This document shows, piece by piece, positions 9,154 through 16,838 of a stretch of DNA of 44,722 bases (position 1 is its first letter; each line of letters starts with the position of its first letter). The position numbers and the translations under genes were made by a program. A model generated the notes under the pieces. That model had not been told where the DNA came from. It made no database searches and saw nothing but the letters and a program-made list of their open reading frames with translations. Source of the stretch: Domibacillus aminovorans (GTDB lineage: Bacteria; Bacillota; Bacilli; Bacillales; Domibacillaceae); the NCBI RefSeq assembly GCF_001643235.1, contig NZ_LQWY01000056.1, forward strand, positions 1 to 44,722, given 5' to 3'.

Positions 9154-9261
9154 ATCAAAATAATCCTTAAGCAAACATTGCTTATTTTCTCGGAAGTCAA
9201 GCTGGGCGGTTCATCTGTTCCGTTTACAGGCTTGGAGAAAGTGTACTTTGATGTAGAATAA
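9154..9261 (+). pseudogene. Possible 3' remnant of an unidentified gene
   Basis: A 35-codon open stretch ends KLGGSSVPFTGLEKVYFDVE just before a very strong terminator. The residue composition and the position right before the terminator look like the tail of a real gene whose 5' part has been lost. I cannot name the family. Confidence 0.3.
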
Positions 9262-9273
9262 GCAACTGTTTCG

Positions 9274-9320
9274 ATGCCATCCCCTCATTACCGTAACGTA
9301 ATGAGGGGATGGCATTTTTA
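9274..9320. terminator. Strong hairpin terminator
   Basis: A perfect 18-bp stem (9274-9291 with 9298-9315, GCCATCCCCTCATTAC arm) has a 6-base loop and is followed by TTTTTAA. It may act on transcripts from both sides. Confidence 0.85.
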
Positions 9321-9335
9321 AAACAAATTTTTAAG

Positions 9336-9535
9336 TTAAAGCTTTTTATCTAAAATGCTCAATCTCTTTTGAATCATCGGATTTGCGGTCAGTGAGTATG
9401 CCCATTTGTTCGATATGCTGTTTCGCTTCTCGATTGCCTCACAAGTAAATAATCAAAATGTTTAACGTTATTTCGAACAAGGATAGGCATTTGATTCGGA
9501 CTCAATACGTAGACAAGATGAATATGAAGATAAAA
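9336..9535 (-). pseudogene. Degenerate minus-strand coding remnant
   Basis: Two minus-strand frames join with one shift: HIHLVYVLSPNQMPILVR then NNVKHFDYLLV (about 9535-9420), and AIEKRNSISNKWAYSLTANP then MIQKRLSILDKKL ending at a TAA at 9336. Both look like protein rather than noise, but I do not recognise the family. It ends against the strong hairpin at 9274-9315. Confidence 0.3.
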
Positions 9536-9703
9536 ATAAAAACAACCGTGCATGGAGGCTGCTCTTATATTAAATGATCATTGTGCAAAATTCAAATCAT
9601 TTTTAAAAAATCAACTCATTTTTACCTTAAACTTTCTTCTTTCTTTTAAAAATATCGTTTTTTTCCTTTTCGCTGTAAGTAATCAGTGAAAGGAGTGGAA
9701 GGA

Positions 9704-9987
9704 GTGAAAACGGGGTTAAATGTGCCAGAAGCAGCAGCGTTTTCAAATATTTATTCAGGTATGCTTTATCGATATGTGAAAGAAGGAAACATACCTTATT
9801 ACCGGCTAGGACTTCGTGTTTTTTCAATAAAAAGGCACAACAAGTATGGGTGAAAGATCAGAGAAGGATGAGAAACAGTGAGCGATTTGAAGAGCACTTT
9901 GATTTGATCCGCTACAACGAAAAAACGCGTGAAATCGCGATTAAATATTGGTGCCGGTACAGTTTTTCAGAGGAGAGAAACCAGTGA
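9704..9987 (+). pseudogene. Excisionase-like (MerR/Xis-type HTH) gene with a frameshift
   Basis: GTG 9704, with AGGAG eight bases upstream, opens NVPEAAAFSNIYSGMLYRYV followed by EGNIPYYRLGLRVFS. This is the helix-turn-helix of excisionase-family DNA-binding proteins. The frame stops at 9853. A one-base shift in the T/A runs near 9825-9835 restores a continuous frame (KKAQQVWVKDQRRMRN and on to TGA 9985-9987) that looks like its original C-terminus. Such small proteins belong to phage and integrative elements, and the flanks are similarly decayed. A functional truncated protein of 49 residues is possible. Confidence 0.6.
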
Positions 9988-10148
9988 TAGACAGTGTGTC
10001 ATGGTGCGGGAACATAAGGAAATACTGGCCCTTACAGATGTGATGTAGTTGGAATGATAAAAATAAATCATCTAACAAGATGACAAGTGAAGAAGGACTT
10101 GTCGTATTTGACGGCTCGTATAAATTGTATGTGAACATGGAATTCTAG
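9985..10148 (+). pseudogene. Decayed phage-like reading frame
   Basis: Short pieces in different frames (REHKEILALTDVM, then KMTSEEGLVVFDGSYKLYVN up to TAG 10146) look like one small gene broken by at least two frameshifts. It directly follows the excisionase-like remnant and is closed by a terminator. No family recognised. Confidence 0.35.
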
Positions 10149-10164
10149 CTATTTTAGCGATATA

Positions 10165-10232
10165 GAAAACATTTGGATTCCGTTTGATCGCTTACATGAA
10201 GCCTAGGAATTCTCAAATGTTTTCTTTTTTTT
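10165..10232 (+). terminator. Terminator with long stem
   Basis: GAAAACATTTG (10165-10175) pairs with CAAATGTTTTC (10214-10224), extended inside by ATTCC with GGAAT, and is followed by a run of T. It closes the decayed excisionase unit. Confidence 0.75.
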
Positions 10233-10283
10233 GTAAAATCATCAGAAGTGCCGATGAATAGCCATCCGTTGTTCTCTACTTCA

Positions 10284-11129
10284 TTATCTATGGAGTCTAT
10301 TAGACGTTCCGACATCACTAATTCGATTGAGCGGTATAGATGGGATCATAAAGTCGGTTGAATTCGATGCTGCTGTCAGCTCAATAACCGGATTTTGATG
10401 CGTAATAGAGTGCAAATCCCATATCATGCCTTCAAATTTGTTGTATTGTCCCGTTACTCTCATGATCTTTTGGGTAGCAGGTGACGGCTGTATTTGCAAG
10501 TTTGTCCATTGATTACCGCTACATTCATAAGGCACAGTCAAACTGCTTTCCATTTGAATCATATTTACGCAATCATCAAGCGATACATTATTAAATCGGT
10601 TCGCATTCACCCACGCCATACCGGTTGTTGGTTTTTGTGCTTTTAGTTTTATTCCAATGTTCATGCCTGCTATTTTCACATTTTCAAAATTGACGAATGA
10701 AATCTCATGGCCGCTGCCACCGGAAAACAGAGATAATCCTACACCTTTGTGGCTTCCTGACCAATTTATAATATTTAAATCTTCAATTTTGCTTCTGTTC
10801 CATAAATTATAATATTTGTGTTTGCCGTCTAAACGGATCACCTCTGAATTAAATGCAACATCATCAATGGCAATGTACGCACCTTTTAGTGAAGCATTTT
10901 TTTCTAGTTCGATTACTTTGAAATTTCCATATACGACAAAGATGGTTCCATAACCAAACTCAAGTTTTACCCCTTCTCGTACAATTATAGGGGTAGTAAG
11001 AGTATATGACTTATCTGCGGCCATAACCGTTTTGATATTGTTAATTTTGGCATACTCAATCGCATTTTGTACCTGAACGGAGCCTGTTCCGCTAAAATCC
11101 TCCACATATACTTTTTCTATTTGTGCCAC
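10284..11129 (-). CDS. Parallel beta-helix protein, cytosolic form
   Basis: 281 residues starting at GTG 11129 (AGGAG eight bases upstream). The repeats of short strands with Asn-rich turns (WNRSKIEDLNIINWSG, ISFVNFENVKIAGMNIGI, WVNANRFNNVSLDDCV) are those of a right-handed parallel beta-helix of the pectate-lyase-like superfamily. It is a clear paralogue of the membrane-anchored protein at 24712-25710: both share GxGLSL, ISFVNFEN, WVNANRF, DCV and ECSGN in the same order. Unlike that copy it has no signal sequence or anchor. I see no catalytic triad I could assign with confidence. It could be a polysaccharide-binding or lyase protein released with phage-like material, or simply a paralogue that lost its secretion signal. 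Confidence 0.75.
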   Translation of the reverse strand: MAQIEKVYVEDFSGTGSVQVQNAIEYAKINNIKTVMAADKSYTLTTPIIVREGVKLEFGYGTIFVVYGNFKVIELEKNASLKGAYIAIDDVAFNSEVIRLDGKHKYYNLWNRSKIEDLNIINWSGSHKGVGLSLFSGGSGHEISFVNFENVKIAGMNIGIKLKAQKPTTGMAWVNANRFNNVSLDDCVNMIQMESSLTVPYECSGNQWTNLQIQPSPATQKIMRVTGQYNKFEGMIWDLHSITHQNPVIELTAASNSTDFMIPSIPLNRISDVGTSNRLHR

Positions 11130-12002
11130 TTTCTTTTCTCCTCTCTGTAAGTATTTTAGTAGACCCGGGCTGCTCTAGCCGGTCTAAAAAAATGATTATA
11201 CATGTATGAAAAAGCGATATAATCAGATGGTTGACTTAAGTGACATAGCGTTTGTTTAAAATGTCAGGGGTAAGGGTGGTAAATCTAAATGAAAAGGTAT
11301 CAGTCAAGAACAAGTTATGTTTTAGTAGCAAGAGACTGAACCGAATCAACTGATACTAAAGTGGTGTGTATAAGGATGTTTGATAAAATGATCGTCTCTA
11401 AATGGAATCTTGAGAATTTGCTTGTTACAGATGAGTTTAGAGCTTATATGCCGTATGCAAAATAGCGTAATATCCTAAATAAAATAATGGAAGATCCGTT
11501 ATCAAGAGGTCAGTTTTACAGATGTTGCTACTACATAACTTGACAATGATCATGCTTGGTTTTTGATTGTAGGCCATCATCGTCAAGAAAGTATAGAACA
11601 CGATACCAAAGATTTAACTCTATTATCATTTGTGTTTGCAATGATAGATACTTACGCATAGTTTATGCGAGTCAAAATAAAAAGCATAATGAAATAAACT
11701 ATATTTACCAATAACTAACTAAATTATAAGAGAACAAAGGCGGGAGCAGCTTAAATGAAAAAACGTTTATTGTGTATGTTTTCAATTATTTAATACTTAT
11801 CTAAGGTAGAAGTGCTTTATATTAGGGGTGACGACCATTTTTCTGAAATTAAAATGGGGCATAGATATGGATTAAAAAATATGGGGAATTCTTGATGCTA
11901 GCGATACGAGACTTTTCCTTGGCTTAATGGCAAGTGTCTGTATTTACACGTACACAGGAGTGGTAACTGAAGAAAAGTAATCCATAATTTATCGGAAATA
12001 AG
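11130..12002. other. Gene-poor stretch with decayed coding pieces
   Basis: Between the beta-helix gene and the acyltransferase there is no intact gene. Recognisable pieces are the pseudogene at 11376-11661 and a possible tail at about 11880-11980 (LFLGLMASVCIYTYTGVVTEEK, split over frames). The rest is AT-rich and shows no promoter or RNA structure I can support. Confidence 0.45.
11376..11661 (+). pseudogene. Decayed gene of unknown family
   Basis: ATG 11376 opens FDKMIVSKWNLENLLVTDEF then RAYMPYAK, interrupted by TAG; a shift then gives HAWFLIVGHHRQESIEHDTK and DLTLLSFVFAMIDTYA to TAG 11659. Two in-frame stops and at least one frameshift show it is dead. The family is not recognised. Confidence 0.4.
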
Positions 12003-12037
12003 AAAAAGGCGTACAAATCTGTTATCAGATGGTACGC
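12003..12037 (-). terminator. Terminator of the acyltransferase gene (minus strand)
   Basis: GCGTAC (12009-12014) pairs with GTACGC (12032-12037), with an inner ATCTG/CAGAT pair. Read on the minus strand the stem is followed by CTTTTTC. It lies 14-40 bases past the acyltransferase stop. Confidence 0.75.
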
Positions 12038-12050
12038 TTAACAACAATCT

Positions 12051-12635
12051 TTATGGACGCCAATAGATATTATCTCTTAATATTTTTGCGGGATTTCCAC
12101 CCACTACAGTATTAGGAGGAACGTCTTTTGTCACTACACTGCCTGCTGCGATTACAGCCCCCTTTCCGATTTTAACACCCTTCAATATGACCGATCTGCA
12201 GCCGATCCAAACGTTATCGCTTATATAAACGGGATTATACACGTGTTCTTGCTTGTTTAATCTATGATAATCTCTATCCATAATGACAACATCCCACGAT
12301 ATATTGCAATTATCCCCTATAACGATTTCTTTGCCACAGTGAATTTCGGTTCTATCTCCAATAGCGATATTATTTCCTATCGTTAATTTTGACTTATGGT
12401 CTGTCCCAACTACGCTAAGTTTAACATCTGCATAAAGTAAGACATTATCTCCAAGTTCCACATACCCATTTTTTTTAATGAATCGTATTTTACCGGCTAC
12501 TTTTAAAAAATGACCGCATTTATCAAATTTGCGTGAAATAACAAAACCTCTTGTCAAGTTATTCATAAAACTGAGAATCTCTCTGATTGATTTGGACTTA
12601 TAAACATTTAATGCTTTATTAATTACCTCAACCAT
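12051..12635 (-). CDS. Hexapeptide-repeat O-acyltransferase
   Basis: 194 residues. The second half is a left-handed beta-helix built from hexapeptide repeats ([73 protein letters not shown]), ending in [10 protein letters not shown], the standard end of WbbJ/CapG-type acetyltransferases. The catalytic His is likely in DRDYHRL. ATG 12635 is chosen because AAGGAG lies at correct spacing; the upstream GTG overlaps that site. It probably O-acetylates a sugar of the exopolysaccharide made by the operon at 14525-25710 or of a wall polymer. It has its own terminator. Confidence 0.88.
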   Translation of the reverse strand: MVEVINKALNVYKSKSIREILSFMNNLTRGFVISRKFDKCGHFLKVAGKIRFIKKNGYVELGDNVLLYADVKLSVVGTDHKSKLTIGNNIAIGDRTEIHCGKEIVIGDNCNISWDVVIMDRDYHRLNKQEHVYNPVYISDNVWIGCRSVILKGVKIGKGAVIAAGSVVTKDVPPNTVVGGNPAKILRDNIYWRP

Positions 12636-12841
12636 AAATACCACTCCTTATAGGTATGATATAGCGTTTTTTTAATCAATGACAAACTGTAATCAATAAC
12701 CATTGTTACCTAGCTTCAAACAGACCATACGCTTATTGAGATTTGACGATGGTAGATGAACTTGCTGCATTATACTAACCCAATCTGATAAAACGGGCAT
12801 CCGACAAATGCTCTTTTAGGAAAGCCTGTTTCTTTTTAATC

Positions 12842-13750
12842 TCAATTAATATTTAAGTGATTCTTAAAGATGGAAGAAACACGCTGTTTTTCTTCCTCAG
12901 GTACTAAATAATAATAAATATCGTTTATTCTTTTACCCGTACCCGTTATTTGCTCTTGCTTAATATTATTACTAGCAACTGCATCATTTTTTTGAATCGT
13001 CTTTATTTCATGGATTGTCATATTTGTTTCGATGTTTTTCTTCAAGGTACTTAAAATGTCATTATAGCTCCACATTGAATCTATACTTGCTCCTTTATCG
13101 AGTATTCCCTGAATAATTTGCCGCTGCCGTGTTTGCCTTCCGAAGTCTCCTTGTGGGTCTTCATATCTCATTCTAGAGTATTTCAGCGCCTCTTCTCCAT
13201 TTAATGTAATGTTTCCTGTAGGAAAGTCCGCCCCATCATATGAAAATGCAAACACATTGTTTACAGAAATTCCGTCCACTGCATCTACCATATCTTTAAA
13301 ACCATCCATATTCACTTTTACGTAATAATCAATTGGAATATCGAGAAATTCTTCAACCGTTTTTGCCGACATATTTACACCTCCAAATGCATAGGCATGA
13401 TTGATCTTATCTACTTTCTCTTTCCCTGCAATATTCACACGAGTATCTCGTGGGATGCTAACGACCTTCAGCGAATGATCTTGTCCATTCACTGACATAA
13501 CCATCATCGTGTCAGAACGACCTTTATCTCCTTCACGTTCATCCACTCCTAATAAAAGCACCGTAAACCCATCTTTGTTTTTTAACGAAACTTTTTGAGG
13601 ACGCTTTTCTGACTTTTCAAGTGCCGACTCATTTAGTATCCCATTCAGCGTTTGATGTAAGGAGACGTAGGCGCTAAATATGAACCCCGCTACACTTAAT
13701 AGTAAAACCAAGACCATTATGAGAATGATCTTCCTTTTCTTTCTACCCAT
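12842..13750 (-). CDS. LytR-CpsA-Psr (LCP) family wall-polymer ligase
   Basis: 302 residues. One N-terminal membrane anchor (about 6-27, IILIMVLVLLLSVAGFIFSA) is followed by the extracellular LCP domain: VLLLGVDEREG, GRSDTMMVMSVN, VSIPRDTRVNI, KINHAYAFGG and LNGEEALKYSRMR are all family motifs, including the conserved Asp and Arg residues that hold the polyprenyl pyrophosphate. LCP enzymes move glycopolymers from undecaprenyl carriers to peptidoglycan. Next to an exopolysaccharide operon, a role in attaching that polymer to the wall is a good inference. AGGAGG is correctly placed before ATG 13750. The C-terminal part (about 235-302) is poorly conserved. Confidence 0.93.
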   Translation of the reverse strand: MGRKKRKIILIMVLVLLLSVAGFIFSAYVSLHQTLNGILNESALEKSEKRPQKVSLKNKDGFTVLLLGVDEREGDKGRSDTMMVMSVNGQDHSLKVVSIPRDTRVNIAGKEKVDKINHAYAFGGVNMSAKTVEEFLDIPIDYYVKVNMDGFKDMVDAVDGISVNNVFAFSYDGADFPTGNITLNGEEALKYSRMRYEDPQGDFGRQTRQRQIIQGILDKGASIDSMWSYNDILSTLKKNIETNMTIHEIKTIQKNDAVASNNIKQEQITGTGKRINDIYYYLVPEEEKQRVSSIFKNHLNIN

Positions 13751-13781
13751 CCCTTAACCTCCTTTTAAAAGCATACTAAGA

Positions 13782-13919
13782 TTAGGAGTGTTGATGATCT
13801 AATTGATAAACTTTTCGCATAATGATGTTATGTTCAATCGATAGACCCCGTTCTTTCATCATCTCTAACAAGATTTTCAAAGTAGTATTAGCATATTCAA
13901 ATGTCAGAGATTTTTTGAA
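13782..13919 (-). other. 46-codon in-frame continuation behind the SinR-like gene
   Basis: Directly after the TGA (13920-13922) of the SinR-like gene the same frame stays open for 45 sense codons, containing LTFEYANTTLKILLEMMKER followed by GLSIEHNIIM and ending YQLDHQHS. No usable start codon with a ribosome-binding site lies in it. With read-through the product would be about 152 residues, the size I recall for SlrR, whose second half is a SinI-like helix containing a GLS turn. It could be the lost C-terminal part of an SlrR-like gene after a nonsense mutation, or an unrelated small gene (a Spo0E-like helix pair is an alternative). Confidence 0.4.
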
Positions 13920-14240
13920 TCAGCCCCCTTTTTTTGTTCCCAGATAATGATGAAACTTTAGAAGATCAACTTTATTCATACTTGCTTTTTCAGCCTCGTG
14001 TAAAAACTCTGTCCATTCATTTTTTGTTTCTGACTGTATAAGTTGTTCTGGTTTGATTAGGTGATCGGTTGTGATCCCAAGCGCGGCAGCGATTTTAGAA
14101 AGAATATATAGTGAAGGGTTGACAGTTGGTTTTCTTTCTAAATTAGATAAATAGGATTTGGATATTTGTGCCTCTTGGGCAAGTTTTGTAAGAGTATAAC
14201 CTCTTTTTTCTCGTAATTGTTTAATACGGTTTCCTATCAT
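13920..14240 (-). CDS. SinR/SlrR-like XRE repressor, divergent from the exopolysaccharide operon
   Basis: 106 residues. The N-terminus (IGNRIKQLREKRGYTLTKLA, then SKSYLSNLERKPTVNPSLY, residues 2-46) is an XRE helix-turn-helix closely following SinR. The C-terminus (NEWTEFLHEAEKASMNKVDL, then KFHHYL) has the SinI/SinR dimerisation pattern with the conserved W and EA. It is transcribed away from the epimerase gene, and its upstream region holds the SinR-type boxes at 14327-14450, so it probably controls both itself and the operon. ATG 14240 has AAAGGGG upstream. It is similar to, but clearly distinct from, the SinR-like protein at 26298-26633. The open frame after its stop suggests it may be a shortened SlrR-like protein. 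Confidence 0.85.
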   Translation of the reverse strand: MIGNRIKQLREKRGYTLTKLAQEAQISKSYLSNLERKPTVNPSLYILSKIAAALGITTDHLIKPEQLIQSETKNEWTEFLHEAEKASMNKVDLLKFHHYLGTKKGG

Positions 14241-14326
14241 ATGAAATACCCCTTTCTTGGTTTTTGTTCATTATAACGCACATTTTTTGATTTTGTGTAT
14301 TTTTATTTAATAATAACCCTTGATTT

Positions 14327-14342
14327 GTTCTTTAAAAAGAAT
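14327..14342. promoter_or_regulatory. SinR-type operator 1
   Basis: GTTCTTTAAAAAGAAT is a near palindrome whose left half is an exact match to the SinR box GTTCTYT known from Bacillus subtilis. It lies 40-55 bases upstream of the extended -10 of the exopolysaccharide promoter and in the upstream region of the divergent SinR-like gene. Confidence 0.65.
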
Positions 14343-14381
14343 AAATGGGTATATAAACCTATTATTTTTTAGTTGGATACA

Positions 14382-14390
14382 TGCTATACT
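14382..14390 (+). promoter_or_regulatory. Extended -10 promoter of the exopolysaccharide operon
   Basis: TGCTATACT is an extended -10 (TGn plus a near-consensus hexamer TATACT). Seventeen bases upstream, TTATTT is a poor -35, as expected for extended -10 promoters. The start point would be near 14397, leaving a leader of about 128 bases that carries operators 2 and 3. Confidence 0.65.
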
Positions 14391-14403
14391 CTCCGTAAGA
14401 AAT

Positions 14404-14450
14404 GATCTTTATAAAGAACAAAAATAATCAAAATGTACTTTATAAAGAAA
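14404..14450. promoter_or_regulatory. SinR-type operators 2 and 3
   Basis: GATCTTTATAAAGAAC (14404-14419) and GTACTTTATAAAGAAA (14435-14450) share the core CTTTATAAAGAA with each other and with operator 1. AAAGAAC in the first is an exact SinR box on the minus strand. Their starts are 31 bases apart, about three helical turns, just downstream of the predicted transcription start, so a bound repressor would block initiation or early elongation. Confidence 0.65.
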
Positions 14451-14524
14451 GTTAATTAATGAAAAGAGGGCTTACTGATTGTGAGTGACTGGTTTTTTAA
14501 CAGATTAATTAGGAGAGTGAGAAA

Positions 14525-15454
14525 ATGAAGGTGTTAGTTACGGGCGGGGCGGGGTTTATCGGTTCGCATATTACAGAGGAGCTACTTTTGCAAAATCATC
14601 AGGTAGCGGTTGTGGATAACCTCTCTAGTGGCAAAAGAAATCAAGTGGCATCAGGGGCAACATTTTATGAAGAGGATATTAAAAACGAGGTTCTTCATGA
14701 AATTTTTTCGGATTTTCAGCCAGACTATGTCATTCATCAAGCTGCCCAAGTTTCTGTAGCAAAGTCACTTCAAGATCCGCTCAAGGATAGTGAAGAAAAT
14801 ACTTTAGCTACGATTAATGTGCTCGAAGCTTGTGTCAAACACAATGTGAAAAAATTGATTTTTGCTTCCAGCGCTGCTTTATATGGCAGCCCGAAGTATT
14901 TGCCGGTTGATGAACAGCATTCAGTTAATCCAATCTCTTTTTACGGATTATCTAAGAAACACGCAGAAACCTATATCAAAATGTTTGCTCAATATCATGG
15001 GCTAACGTATACGATTTTACGTTATGCCAATGTTTATGGCATGAGACAGGATACAAAGGGGGAGGCGGGTGTAGTGGCCACTTTTATGAAGAGGTTTTTA
15101 AACAATCAACCGCTCAGCATTTTCGGAGACGGAGCCCAAACCAGGGATTTCATTTTTGTGAAAGATGTGGCAAAAGCGAATGTGGCTGCGTTAACAAAGG
15201 GAGAAAATGAAGTTATTAACATTAGCACAGAAAAGCAAACGTCTATATTAAATATTGTGAACGAATTGAAAGCGATAACTAACAGTGATATTTTTCCTGC
15301 TTTTTATCCTGAATCGCAAGGAGATATTAAAGACAGCATTTTGGCAAATACCAAAGCAAAAAACATGCTGAATTGGAAACCAGATTATTCATTTGTAGAA
15401 GGATTAAAAGAAACGATTTATTTTTATCAAAAGGAAATGATCGTACGAAGCTAA
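14525..15454 (+). CDS. NAD-dependent sugar-nucleotide epimerase (GalE type)
   Basis: 309 residues, first gene of the exopolysaccharide operon. TGGAGFIGSH (residues 7-16) is the NAD-binding glycine loop, VVDNLSSG binds the adenosine, SSAALYG carries the catalytic Ser and YGLSK the Tyr and Lys of an extended short-chain dehydrogenase. LRYANVYGMRQ and GDGAQTRDFIFVKDVA are typical of UDP-glucose 4-epimerases and their relatives. The likely product is UDP-galactose or an N-acetyl equivalent for the repeat unit; the exact sugar cannot be read off. AGGAGAGTG precedes ATG 14525. Confidence 0.92.
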   Translation: MKVLVTGGAGFIGSHITEELLLQNHQVAVVDNLSSGKRNQVASGATFYEEDIKNEVLHEIFSDFQPDYVIHQAAQVSVAKSLQDPLKDSEENTLATINVLEACVKHNVKKLIFASSAALYGSPKYLPVDEQHSVNPISFYGLSKKHAETYIKMFAQYHGLTYTILRYANVYGMRQDTKGEAGVVATFMKRFLNNQPLSIFGDGAQTRDFIFVKDVAKANVAALTKGENEVINISTEKQTSILNIVNELKAITNSDIFPAFYPESQGDIKDSILANTKAKNMLNWKPDYSFVEGLKETIYFYQKEMIVRS

Positions 15455-15476
15455 TTAAAAGAAAGGATGGGCCGTT

Positions 15477-16247
15477 GTGCAGAGTGAAATGACTATAAAG
15501 GATTTTTTTCATTTAATTAAGAAAAGAATCATTGTGATAAGCGTGATAGCGGCTATGGTAATGGTGATTACGGCCTTTGTTACAATCTTTCTTTTTAGGC
15601 CGGTGTACGAGGCTAGCGAACATATTTTAATAGGAAATTTGCAAATTACCAATGCAGAGAATTCTTATGAGGAAACACAAAAAATTCCACAAACGCTGGC
15701 TTCTTCTGTTGATTTTATTAAAAGTTCAATTGTTCTGAATGCAGTGAAACAAGAGCTCGGTTTACAAGAAGTGTCACTAGAAGAAAAAATGATGATTGAA
15801 AATAATAAAGATTCACAGATTATTACGATTCATGTCAAAGATCAAGATGCAGAACTGGCAAAAAAAATCGCAAAGACGACTGCGGCTATATCGATCCAAA
15901 AAATGAATGTTTTTCTTAAGCTTAATGAGGTGAAAATTTTAGAACAAAATGAAGACCCTATTAAAGAAAACAATGTTGTCTCCTCAATGACTATTTCTCT
16001 TATCGTAGGAGTGTTTTTAGGAATTGGTCTGGCGGTCATTCTTGAACAGTTAGATGACTCGATAAAAAATGAGAGAACGGTGGAAGAGTTGATCGGTTTA
16101 TCGATTTTAGGGAAGTTTGACGGCAAAGCCAAGATCCAAAAAAGTGGCAAAGGAATTCCTAACTATAAAGAATTTTACAAAGAAAGGAGAAAGTTCAGTG
16201 CTAAAGAAAAGAAAAACCAAGCGGATAGAGCAACTACGATCTCCTGA
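15477..16247 (+). CDS. Polysaccharide chain-length modulator / tyrosine-kinase activator (EpsA, Wzz family)
   Basis: 256 residues with a membrane segment near each end of the Wzz domain (about 18-40 and 165-185), enclosing a short extracellular helical region, as in YveK/EpsA of Bacillus. The cytosolic C-terminus (about 186-256, basic) is where such modulators contact their BY-kinase. The start is GTG 15477 with GAAAGGATGG upstream. Its 3' end overlaps the next gene by 50 bases, indicating translational coupling. It should set chain length and export of the polymer made by Wzy. Confidence 0.88.
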   Translation: MQSEMTIKDFFHLIKKRIIVISVIAAMVMVITAFVTIFLFRPVYEASEHILIGNLQITNAENSYEETQKIPQTLASSVDFIKSSIVLNAVKQELGLQEVSLEEKMMIENNKDSQIITIHVKDQDAELAKKIAKTTAAISIQKMNVFLKLNEVKILEQNEDPIKENNVVSSMTISLIVGVFLGIGLAVILEQLDDSIKNERTVEELIGLSILGKFDGKAKIQKSGKGIPNYKEFYKERRKFSAKEKKNQADRATTIS

Positions 16248-16818
16248 AAGGGGGCTAAATACTGAGCAAATTAGAATGGTTCGAACGAACATTTTAAATG
16301 AAACAAATCATGGAAAGCCAGTATTAATGGTAACATCTCCTAAAGAAAATGAACTACAGCCGCTAATATCTTCTAAGCTGGCAATCTCATTTGCTGAAAT
16401 TGGAAAAAAAGTGCTGCTTGTCGATGCCAATTTTAGAAAGCCAGCTTTGCATGAATTGTTTGGCATCAATAACAGGATAGGACTGAGCAATCTCTTAATG
16501 GATGAAGAAGGGGAGGCCAGTGAAGTATTTATTCAAAATCTCTATATGCTGCCTACAGGATCTTATTCTATGCACCTGGAAGGCTTTGAAAAGATCGAAC
16601 AATTAATGACTGAATGGAAGCGCTATTATGATGCTGTTATTGTGGAAGCACCAGCATTTTTAGAAGTGGCCGATTCTCAAATTCTGTTAGCCGCGTGTAG
16701 TGGTATGATCCTTGTGATTCAAGAAAATCAGACAAAAAAAGAGGATGTTCTGAGAACGAAAAAGATGTTAGAAAGAGGAGGATATCCTATTTTAGGGGCG
16801 ATTTATCAAACAAGTTAA
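16198..16818 (+). CDS. BY-kinase homologue with lost Walker A motif (EpsB-like pseudokinase)
   Basis: 206 residues from GTG 16198 (AAAGGAG upstream), overlapping the modulator gene. The fold is that of a bacterial tyrosine kinase: ExxRxxR is kept (E23, R26, R29 in TEQIRMVRTN), and the Walker A' motif is VLLVDANFRKP with D76. But where the family has GPGEGKST the sequence reads KENELQPL (49-56), so the P-loop lysine and following Ser/Thr are Q54, P55 and L56. No residue is inserted or deleted. The Walker B position has E150 instead of Asp (VIVEAPAF). The C-terminus ends GAIYQTS with no tyrosine cluster. It is therefore probably unable to bind ATP as a kinase and may act as a structural partner of the modulator. 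No active kinase is encoded elsewhere in the operon. Confidence 0.85.
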   Translation: MLKKRKTKRIEQLRSPERGLNTEQIRMVRTNILNETNHGKPVLMVTSPKENELQPLISSKLAISFAEIGKKVLLVDANFRKPALHELFGINNRIGLSNLLMDEEGEASEVFIQNLYMLPTGSYSMHLEGFEKIEQLMTEWKRYYDAVIVEAPAFLEVADSQILLAACSGMILVIQENQTKKEDVLRTKKMLERGGYPILGAIYQTS

Positions 16819-16838
16819 AAGTATGCAGGTGATGATAG

